64,000 bases of DNA, from contig OU612065.1 in assembly GCA_914767715.1 (NCBI GenBank), forward strand, positions 31,434,001 through 31,498,000. The letters run 5' to 3'. Shown here in pieces: positions 27,801 through 39,800 of the stretch (within the stretch, counting starts at the first letter, position 1; each line of letters opens with the position of its first letter). Source of the stretch: Membranipora membranacea. Taxonomy: Eukaryota; Bryozoa; Gymnolaemata; Cheilostomatida; Membraniporidae. The position numbers were made by a program, and so were the translations under genes. Under the pieces are notes generated by a model. The model worked only from the letters and a program-made list of their open reading frames with translations, was not told the origin of the DNA and ran no database searches.

Positions 27801-30800
27801 TGTGTTGATCATCTTTATCTATTTCTATAGGAAGGGTAAAGGTTCACGTAACACACCTGAGAAAATTACAGCTGGGCCGATCGCAGAGTCAACTCAGATA
27901 TATACTGATGATGGCAGTATCTCACATCATACAGCCTCTGCACAATCTGGGGCAGCACCGATCACATCAAGGATTAACTGTCAGGTAAGGCAGCATATCC
28001 ATAGCATGTGGGGCTTTTATGAACGTCTTTTTAATTCAACACCGTGTTTTATCGATAACACTGTTTTCTGTGTACAAGTCCTAAGGACTTATTCTTCTTC
28101 AGAATGAAAATGGAATATAAAAAAACATATATATATATATCAGTATCAAACTGTCACTCTGTGGAATGGTTGATGCTGAACTTGGACGAAGTACAGGCTT
28201 GTAAATCCTAGGGGCATATTATTCAGATGTGACCGCTACCTCCATCAAATTATCCAAAGTTGCAGGGGGTTTGTCTTATGCATACTCTAGGTAACCTGAC
28301 CTGAAATTAAGAAATTGTTATTACCAGTTCTAGGATACTGTGTACAGTTGATTATATAATTCAGTTTAATTTGAGTTTATGTCAGTGCCCATATTTAATA
28401 TAATTGTAGCTGTGCTGTGGCTGTCATCAATTTATGGCGCATTTACTCTTTTGCAGATTCCGTTATTACATTTATCGAAAGAGAATTCAAACAATCCTTA
28501 CTATGCTAGTACAGTCCCTCATGACAGAGGTCAATCGGATCCAACAAAACCAAGGCAACAACTTGGCCACCGTCCAACCCAGCAACGACCTGAGATACTT
28601 CAAGTCCATGACTTGAATAACCCGAATATGCAACCCGAGTCTACCCAACCCGATTCCGTAAGACTACCATTGCTCTCATTGAAACCGTGTCGGGTCCAGG
28701 ACTTTGGTGGGAGGAAGGTGCATGACTCGAGAAGGCTGAGTGATGTGATGGATGACCAGAGATTAGCAGAGATAAGACAGAACGACCAGAGGTGGAGTCG
28801 AAGTGTACCGCTGCTCAATAACCGACAGGAGCAGATAACTCATGAACCATCAGGGGTAGGAAAAACAATGTTTTGCATCTTGAAGAAAAAAACAATTTAC
28901 TGATTCTGTTGAAATTATTCTCAAGATAGGTCAATGTTGACAATTTACCTCACCGAAGTCACTAAAGCACGTTACTAGTTCTCATAGTTCTGACCTTGTG
29001 TTCACTTAGGAACTGCAGAAGCTGCTAGTTCAGATGGAATTATTGTGGCAGTTAGGAAGAACGAATTGTGAATTTGAAATACAATCTATAGGTTTTTTTA
29101 TGGAATCAAAAGACAGTAATAGCGGTATATTTCCTTGTAGGAGCAAATGTCTCATGGTCTATTGCCAAAGCCCTCTAACAAATCGATAGCTCTGGGATTT
29201 GGACCAGCCTTACTTCAAGAATACGACGAGAATAACAGACAGAAGGAGGAGCTCATAGGTAGGATGATCAGAGCCATGAGGGCAGAGAGTAAGCCTATAA
29301 GTGCTGTGGATGGCAGGCCAACTCACCCCAAGTACTCACTTCTGAAGCTTGATCCACCCCCTGCTGAGGAGGAACATGTGAGGAGACCTCAGAGACAGGA
29401 GGAACGGCCAGGGGGTGGATACAGGGAGAGAAATGAACCCCGCAAGGCGAGGCGCAACAAGACTGATAGGTAAAATATACCAGTCACAACTCAATTTGAG
29501 GAGATATTTTATTCTTGGGTGGGAATTTTGTATATTTCCCATAATTTTCTCCTGGTTCGCATATTTGATAAAACTACTACCATGAATGTAGCCATAAAAC
29601 TGCCATTATATTAGCCCTGTCGGGGCCCCCTTATTTTGTGATAGTTGGTAACACTAAATGTAATGCAAAAAAAGCGATTCGTGACAAGGCTATCATTGTC
29701 CATTCTTATCATTATAGAAAGAAGAGAACTAAGTCTAAGGTTGATAAAAGGCGAAACCAAGATGACGAGTTGGTGAGTTTTTAGTCAAGTTTTGCAAAAA
29801 CTTGAAATTGTATTATACAAGAAAATTATGATAGTACCTCAGGTACATACATGCCAAACGCTGCCGATGAAATGGCCAGATGACTCATTTATATATATAT
29901 GAAAATCCATCTTTGTCAAACCATGATCCCTGGTCAAACCGTTCCTGACATATGTGTCAATATTTCTGACAACTTACACAAATTAAACAACATTTGTAGG
30001 CCACTTTGTCTGAGCGCACAGAAAAGAGTGATAGCCCAGCTACGGTGGAAGCAGGTACAGGAATCGATCAGCTTGTTGAGACTAAGGATCAGAGTGTTCA
30101 GCATAGTCCAGCACACAAAGATGACAAATATACAGACTATTCCTATCTATTTGAGCTGGCTGTAACTAAAGGTATGCAATGATACAATCAACATACCTCA
30201 ATTTTGGCCTTAGTGATGTTGTTGAGTCTCCGCTCTCAACCACAGGGGTCGATAAGAGAGGGCTCATATTTAGGTAACTAAGCATATTTATGGATTTTCA
30301 AGTTTTCCATCTGGACCTATGACTGCATGATGTTTACTATCAATCTCTTGATACACCACAGCTACTGCTACTTTGTCTGCTACATAGTCATATTCTATCT
30401 CATGGTTGTAGTAAAAGTGTGTGCACTCCAAACATACAAAGTTCATGGCATCCTGTCCTCACTATTTTCCTCCCACAGATAGGGAGGGTGGAGCAATAGC
30501 AGAATGATTATTTCTAAGCCTGATCTGATCGCTGAGACTAACAAGACTTTAATGGTTTTACAAATCTTATGTTTATTATCAAATGTTGTCTTATCATATG
30601 TATAGGATTATTATCAATTATTGTTTTACCAGATGATGGTGATGTTGGAGAACCAGTTAGAGCTGGAGATCTGGACGCCGCTGCCGATGAGAACACTTAC
30701 GCTGCCACACAATACAAAGCTATGAAACTACAACAGGAGCCAGCTAAGCCTAAAATGGTATGTTACTCAATTGTCAACAGGAATTGATTGCACACGGTCA

Positions 30801-33800
30801 CAAATTTAGCTCCTAGATATGGCTGAAATTCCTTCTTGTAAATCTGTATGTTTTGCTGTTTCCTTGTAAGTAGTTTGTCTGGTAAAGACACAACAGTCTG
30901 AAATGCAGCAGAAAGCCAATGTGCCAATAATTTTGCATTGTACAAAAAATAATGTACCCAATTCTTGTTTTGTATGGATTATAGAGATAATTGTATGTAG
31001 CCATTGAATTCCATATCTGGAATAGCATCATTAGCTTTCTTTTGCAAAACAAAGGGCTTGCAAAAATAGCCAGTCCCTAGTAGCAATCTAGAAATGCCCT
31101 AATCATCGACACTGTATGGGGTATAATTACTGTTTGCAATCATTCTGCGCATGCTCAGCTCTGGGCATGAGCTGATCTCTTCAAAATTGAGTCTCGAATT
31201 CCGAAGCCATCTGATTGGCTACCTGCTCTGGTGACATACTCCCCAAAGCGTGCGGATTTGTTATTGATAGTTATCCTCTCTTGTCATTATTAGCTGATTT
31301 TGATTGACAGTTTATGCAGGGGATATCCCATTTCCCCTTCCCAAAGTTGCAATCAGAACCCAAATTAAACTCATTGTTCTTGCACATGCGCAAATTCAAG
31401 TCACGCATAGTGCATACTTAGCCTTACGACACCCGCTTTGTGGTAATGATAGCCTAGTTTATCAGTGATCTACATGCCCAGTCAGATCACGAGAGTCAGT
31501 ATGGTTTGCAATTTTGTAAACAAGACAATTTCTCAGGCTAATTATTCATGCTACTAGGGACAGCCAATCAGATAACAGTCAGATGGGTCCCTGTGTTTAG
31601 TGTCCTAACCGTATAACGCTATGATACTATTTCCATTCTAAGAGAAGAATCTAATTCAGTGTATGTAGCACTTCCCCTATATTGATCAATTCTAGGGATA
31701 TGGGATTCGAACGATTTCATGTGTTGTGTTGAAGGGTTCTATGACCATGCCTCTTTGAGATAAGATTGGAAAAAAGTATGCCAAATTCATCTTTCTCCAT
31801 GCTAATTATTAATTTGATGTTGATGGTCATATATTTTCTCGCTTTGAAGGTTGATGCATCAGTGATGGCTGTGTCCAGTGATAAACCTAGGACTATCATA
31901 GTTAGACAAGAGAGACCCAGGGAGAGGGATGCTCCTGGTCTAGCACCTAATCTTATACACGATCTTCAGTTTACCCGAGGTCAAAGTCGACAGCAGCAGG
32001 ATTATACTACTGAAGACAAAGAGGTACTGCTATCAGATAGTTATTGAAGTTTTATTCCATATAATTCAGGTGCCAAGCTGATGTGGTTCGGGCCTGTAGC
32101 TGGGCCTCCTTTTACTTGAATCAAAGCAGATTTTGTACTCATGATGCTTGTGATTATACTCTCACTGAAACTGGAAACCAGAGATCCTAAGGAACATGAA
32201 TATGTATATCAACATGGAAGATATCGTGTCGAACAAAAGATGCTGCATGGTTTTATTTCCCTACTCATGTTTTTCAATTGATTGTGGTCAAAATAGATTT
32301 AAATATATGAGCTGTCAGCTCCTCCTATTTGATTCAATAATAATTATTGTTTTTGATCATTAAAGAATGTGACAACAGAGAGAAGACAATATCTTGGAGT
32401 TGTAGATATTCCAGTGCCGACAGAGCCCATGAGAGCAGTGTCTGAAACGAAAGGTAAGCTGAGTATTCAACACCGATAACGAATGGAGAAAAATCCTTTG
32501 CAAGCAAAATCTCTACCCACAATATGTGATATGTCTGTATTACACTTGTCTGGTATCCTGTCAAATAAAAATTTGTAAAATCATGAAAAAAAGCAGTTGT
32601 TTGTTGGAGTTCAAAGTTACATAGTCTACCTTTGTGTAGTATGTAGGAGTTGAAAGGATAATTGTTTTACAGAAGATAAGGTTGAGCCTAGGAGTAAGCA
32701 GATATTGCAGGAGTTGAGGAGTAATTCAGAGTTTATACACACTCCTGATGTTCCCAAGGAGGAAGATGAGAAGGTAAGTCTGTATGATATGGAGGTGGTA
32801 GATTTTTATTTGATCATAATTAATCTAATAGCAACTGTTTAAGTCCCAGCTAAACTTATTAATGTGTTTGTTCAATACAATCTGGCCATGACTAGAGGGC
32901 TCTGACAAATGAATATCCTTAGATGATTGAGACTATAGCTTATAACGCCGGCAGATCTTATTCACAACGCTCGCTATGTGTACTTCCAACCAAATCATGA
33001 CATGACGACATTTACAGCTAATATAGTTAAGATATAGTTAATCTTTCTCAAGCCATCACTTACCACAGGGTGGTCACAGACGGTTGACACATAGCCTTGT
33101 CACGTGGCCACACAAAAAAACCAAAAACCAAAACCCGTGGCCGCGTGACAAGGCCCCTGGAAACATGGTTGAGGAATATCTGAATATCTAATATATCTTG
33201 TAGTGTCACAGTTTTAATTTTTTTCAACAAGATATTCCAAACATTAGTGGCCTGTGTTCACTTTTTAATTTTCCATATTTATTCTACATTTTAGGGCACA
33301 GAACAGTTGGCCCATGATACCCTGCATATACCATACTATGAAAGTGAGGAGTTGTCTCCACCAAGGCTTATCGCTCCTCGTAACAAACGTTTTGAGGGTG
33401 TAGAGGTCAAAGGTGAGGGCCGATGGGCCATACAGAGAAACTTATGTAATATGGAGGACAGACTGGATTATATAGAGCAACTTCGGCAAGATATGATGCA
33501 GCAGATAGAAAATACTGATATGGTTTGTTTCATTTGTTATAATTTATTTCTAAACAATGTTTGAGAGAAAACGGAGTTAACCTTCACAAGTTTGGAGGTC
33601 AATTGTTAGCTTTCACCAAATTTTTGCTAATTGAGGGTTTAGGTACATTTCATTTACTTTTAAGTTTTACTATTTCAAGCTTGTGCAAAAATACCAAATC
33701 TTTTCACCGGTGAATACTTTTCTCCTCCAATTGGGATGGTGGGATGGTGCGATCGAGCAATCGGTTAGCGCGCTTGCTATTCACTGCCAGGCGAATAGTC

Positions 33801-36800
33801 CCGCAAGAGTTGTGGTTCGATTTCCCATTGGGGGAGCTTTCAAGGTTGATTTTTCCAGCCCCTAGCACCCTCGGGTGTATACCTCTTTTGTTTTTGAAAA
33901 TATAACTTCAGACAGATTATGCTACATCCACTGTCAGGAGATAAACAGCATAAGTGAACTCATCGAATAGTCAGAGAAAGCACTTTTATCTGTAAAATCT
34001 TGCACACTTATATTGATCTAACCTGTTTTATTTTATAAGGTATTGCCTCGATATCATATATCATACCAGCAAAGACAAACTCAAACTCGACTAAGCATGC
34101 CAAGAGAAGACGACATAGCTACAATTCTACAACCCCCTGAGTCTGTCCGGCAAACCAATCAGGATAATCTATCAGCCAATGACTCTCCATTACACCATGG
34201 TCGAGAGCACCCTGGTGTCAAAACTCCTGGATCGAGAAGAGGGCAGATAACTTCACAGGGGATTTCTACCTTACCAGACAGCGCTAGATCAACTCAACAA
34301 ACTCCACACACTGATAGGTGAGGCTATACTCTACATAAAACATCAACAATTAAATCTACTGAGCTAGCTTTAAGTTAAGTCTTAAAAAACTGTGTCGGAT
34401 GGAAGTTGAAGGAAGAGACTGCTTTCTAGGGATCATGGTTATTGATTTCATAATGTGTTACCCTAGCAATCCACACTGATCACGTGATATGCTATTGCAT
34501 ATATATCTCTGATCGACAGAGAGTGAATTAATTCACTTAGTTAGAGTACCATCACAAGGAATTTGGTGTAACGACCCATGTTTAATCTTATTAATCAAGG
34601 GTGGTTGGTACTGCTATTGAATTGACTCTAACGATCAGTGATACACATGTTAATAGTGTAGTCTCGATGTCAGTTTGTTCAATCACAGGTAATTCCCACG
34701 TTCTGTTGTTCTGGTTTCCTCCAAGTTATGCCTTATGCTTATACTTGATTTCATCAACCATGACGGTAAGCTAGTTTGAAGTAGGTGGTTTTTAAAGATG
34801 GTAATTTAGAGTAAATAAGTTGAGCTTCACAAATTTCACCAACACTATAGGGTTTGCTTAGTACTTCAGAGTTATGCTCTCCGTACTTGTATTGAAATTC
34901 ACAAGCCATGACGCTCAGCTAGTGTTGAAATTCCACTCTAAAAAGTAGTACTCAGTAATCACTGATTACTAGTAAGACTGGCTGGTCCAGTCAAATGCAA
35001 TGATGAAATGAAAATAATGGAACTCGAAATAGAAAATCACCAAAATGGCTGGAGAGTCTGTATTACATAACTACACAGAGGGAAATTATTCGCCTAGAAG
35101 GTTGAGCCTTTTGGACGTTATCAAGTATGAGTGCAAGAAGCTTCAGGAGATGAGAGAGCGGGTGTACTCCGGGATAATCCACATTGATGATGACGATATC
35201 AGTATCCGAGGTGGCCGGTGCCACCGGAAAAGTAACGTGACATACACCAAGTCGAGTAAGAGTGTGAAAAGTGAAGCCTCCACCACTGCGTCGAGACCTC
35301 ATCAAAGTAAATCATGGGCAAAGGGCGGTGATAAAAAGAGAAAGCAGGATGTTGGCCGTCACAAATCACCGCGGCAAGTTAAAGAGAAACACTCAGATGG
35401 TATGTTGTCTATTGATGAAGAGTATAAAAAGCAGCTGAAGAATTCTAGGAAAGGCGGCCAGTCACAGAATCGAAGTAAGTCACCAGCAAGTACCTCGAAA
35501 AGTAGTGCATTTGGTGGTCTTAACTTAAATCAGCCGGTCTATGATGATCAAAAGAGAAGACCCGCCTCATCAAGACACTTAAACTGCATGTATCCGGAAA
35601 ATTCACGGCCTGGATTTAAAGCTCTTCCTGTACCGGCCAGTATTAGAAATTACGGCAGAGGTCGCAGAGCTAGATCAAAACCTACCAGTCGATCTAGTTT
35701 AGTCAAATCACAATCTACCAGGCGAGTTGGTTCTGGTGTGGTAGAGTCTAACACCAAGAAAAGCAATCTGTCCGACACAGAAGCCGTCACGAACTCTATG
35801 AGAAGTAGCGCTGATTCTACTGAGACCCCTTCCGAGACGACTGACAATAGCACCCAGGAGTATGAAAGAAGTCGTAGTCATGGATTGTCTGAAGTCGGCC
35901 AAGATCGAGAGGAAGAGAATGATTGCAGTAGTAAGACAACATCTGCCCCAAGATGTCAGAATATTGGAAACGACCTTTCAGGCCTAAGTGATCAATTTAA
36001 TATTCATGAAAGCAAGAATGTTGCATGCGATCTGCCTTCGCTCAGCGATCTTCCTGTTGACAACAAATCAGATTCTGCTGACAAGGTTGGAAACGATGTT
36101 GAAACTACTGGTATTGAAAATGGTGATAAGCTGGGACCTTTGAACAGGCACAACAAAGCAAGTGTGGCCAACAAGAGTACAACTACAAAGGTGGTAATAA
36201 CTGAACGGTTGAGTTCACCCGTCCCCTTTGCTGCTTCAGACCCTGACAACCGTCAGGCTCTCACAAACTCAAGGAAGATAAGCAACCGTAAAGTTACAAG
36301 TAACTCTATCAGTGAGCCATCAACACGACAGTACCATAAGCTGACAGGTTCCAGGCCCCCAGGTGTACCAAAGCCGTACATACCTCCCTGTGCCCCACGC
36401 TCTGCAAAGAATAGGCAAAGCAGAACTATCTGTGAATGCTGCTCAAATACTATCCTCAACGTAGAAGACGGTCGGCTTTGTGAAAACTGTACCAACAAAA
36501 CATTCAGGCTTGATACGCAGAAAAGCATCGGGAAACAGCTGCGCAATTATTCCGAGACAAAGTTTCTCAAATATGAGCAGAGTAAACGAAATGGAACATT
36601 GGCTAAAGAACTCGGTGTCACCGGCTGTAAGAAGAGAGGTCCTCCAATAGTCAGGGCTGAGGAGCTGTTAGACGCAGACGATCTCGAGGAAATAGAAGTA
36701 GAAGTCAGGCTATATTTACAAGACTTTGATGGCACTGGAACAATGTTGTGATGACTGGTTTTTTCTCTTTCTATTTGATTGGCTTGTTGTTAGTTATTGG

Positions 36801-39800
36801 AAAAAGAACAAGAGAGTATGTCAATTTGAATAAGTTTTTAATCTCTGAAGCAAGTTTGTTACCACGATCAGAAACCAATCTGGCACCTCTTTTGATATAT
36901 ATCAAGATATGATGGTAAGTAAGATTATCTATCTTTGATTTTCCTGTTGTTCAATCTGAAAAAGAGAACTTTCTGTTGTAATGAAGATTTTCCATCGAAA
37001 TTCCTCTTGACACCTGATTCTATTTTTGAATTACAGAAGTGCGAGAGCTCGACATCTGTTGGCTAGGTTAGAGAGTGGTGCTGAGTCCTCACGGGTGAGC
37101 GTAGCACAGACAGGCAGTGCTATAAACACAGCCAGGACAGCCAGGACAGCCAGGACAGCTGGTGCTTTCAGCAGTGGCGCTACTACTGCCAGATCTGAGG
37201 GACCTCACTCTATGATGGATGAAACAGCTGATATGATTCGACAGGCAGAGCACATTATTGGTGATGATGCAAGTATGACAGGAGACATCAATAGGTATGT
37301 AACATGTGTAGTGTGTTTGTCTCACTATACTCACCACAACACTCCTTTGATCAAATTTTTGAGAAGCTAAGAATATATTATCTTATATCTGCATAATAAT
37401 AATAATAATGGCTGTCCGTCTAGGTAGATGATGCCTGCATCAAGGTACATGCTAGGAAGAGGTTGTACAGTGACGACTAGGTTTCCAAGTCGTTAGTGCC
37501 ACTCTTCAACCACTGACAGCCTTAAACCATGCCGCTACAAGGCCAGAGCTGCAGTGGTTGGTGACAGCGTCCTCCTGTACAGAGCTATACCATACAGGAG
37601 GGTTCTTTTATCTGCATGCACGATGTTGTTGTACATACAGAAGACCTCCATTGTTTCTGTCCTGAATATATATATATATATATATATATATAAACAATGT
37701 TCAAGCATAACAATGTATTGAATTGAGGAACACAAACATGCAACAATGTAGATAAACTTTGTAGTGATATGTTTTCTGTAAAAGCGGTGGTTGTTACCAT
37801 TTAAAGCACATACATCTGCACATGGACCAAATTGATCTGTCCTGTTTTTCACTTCTGGCAGCACTAACTTTGAAGAATTCTGCGTAATATGTGTGCTGTT
37901 CTTAACTCGTGATGAACGTATATAGCGCAGATTGGATTCTACCTACTAGTACTAACCTAGATTAGTAACTTATGGTTATTTTCAGGTCACTTTCTTCACC
38001 TTAGATACTGATTACAAATTTCTTCAATTTGTAAATTGTCATTGACAGTGACTATGATGGTTGTGTTTCTAGTTCAATGCTTGCTGAGTTACTGGGGTCG
38101 GATACGTCTCTGTTATCTCCTCATTATACATCAACTGGTGGTGCTAAGTCTAAGGAGGCAGCACGACGTAAAACAGAGGAGCTGAAGAAGTGGAGGAAAG
38201 AAAATCGGAGTAGAGTCAAAGAAAAGTACAATGAGGAGTTGGCGAGGAAGAGAAAACCAGAGGCACATCCATTCAGCACTGATAAAGCTCTGGTCAGTCA
38301 ACCTTCAAATTCTTGCTATTGTCCTATTATCGTTAATGTCTTTCGTAACAGATATAACTTCCACATTAATACAAGACTCATCGCACTGAAACGGCATGTT
38401 GGAAGAGCATCACAGTTTCGACTACCCTCAACTGTGTATGATTTTTTTAGTTCTTTGCCTCATATGTTTAAACTTCACTTCATGCTTGGACACACATGGG
38501 GAATTGTTGAGACGCGTTGACTTCTTAATTAACCTAGGCAGGGTACAGTCACTGAACCATCTAACTGTGGTGATGTTACGACATTGAATTATGTAGTAGC
38601 ATTGGTGTTATCATCGACTTGCAGTCCATATACCAGGTTATTTTTTTAACTCACTCAATTAATTAACAACAAGTTTTTAGTCTGAGAATTGCACTAGAAT
38701 GAGCAGAACGTACAGTTTGATGTGATTTTCACATCTAAAAATGTTACATAGAGAAAATGAAGCTGCTGAATGTTAGACAGTTTTCAAACTGAAAATCCGA
38801 TCAAGAATGATCGAATTCTCAACAAAAACCTGAATGGTGGACTGTAAATCATTAAAGCAAACACTTTTATGTTAGCGGCATCACTACTACACAATCCAAT
38901 GTCGTAAAGTCACCTACAATACAATGCCTCACTTCAGCTGTATATACTGTCCTGTCTTGGTTTATTATTAAGTCTATGGTGAAAAAATGACCTGACTCTT
39001 GCCCTGCGAGTATTGACTCCCGTATTGCTTATCAGGAGTTGCCTCCTCTGTTCAAATGAAGGAACAACTCCTGGCCATTTGCTATGATCTATTATTAAAT
39101 TAGCTACATGTACAATCTTTGTTTTAACTGTATTGTGTTGCTGTATCTGTATCAGGAGCACCGCAACACATTATTAAATATGGTTATCTTAGCAGTCCTC
39201 TTTTTCGAACTCATTACTTGAGGGAGAGGGGATAAGGGACCCTAGTACCGCATGGGCTTGAGATCAACACTGCTAATCATAGGTTCTTTCTTACTTACCC
39301 TTTCCCTCATGCAGACTGGTGCTCAAATAAAGAAGGTAAAAAAGGCCCAGCGGGTTAAACGAGAGGAGATGATAAGCCGCAATCAGAACCGGCGAATAGA
39401 GAGCGCTGAGAATCTCCTAGAAGATCTTATTGAAGATGGTGCGGAACTACTCGCTTTAGAAAGGTTGGTGACAATCCGTAATTCTCAGGAACATATAATA
39501 CATAATACTTTACATAACCAATTACACAAGTATAACAACATTGCTATGTTTCCTAGCTCAACAATTGATACACTATCTACAATGTTTTCAAGGTTGCGTT
39601 GCACATTTGGTATTTTTGGGGTCTACTGATCACCCGCTGATTGTAACCTTTTGGACTATTAAGTAAAAATGTCTCTCTGTTGCAAAAATTTACCTTGTAT
39701 GATAATTCTTTCTAGGATGATGGATTTAACTAAACCCATAGTGGTGAAGAAAGCTACGCCTAAGAAATCTGCATCTCGGACGACGGGAAGAAAACCCCCA

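Noticed and set aside
37400-37600. Possible SINE or foldback around the CGTCCTCCTGTACAG sequence in intron 39
   Set aside because: Inverted matches are short and no second copy, tRNA boxes or target duplication could be confirmed.
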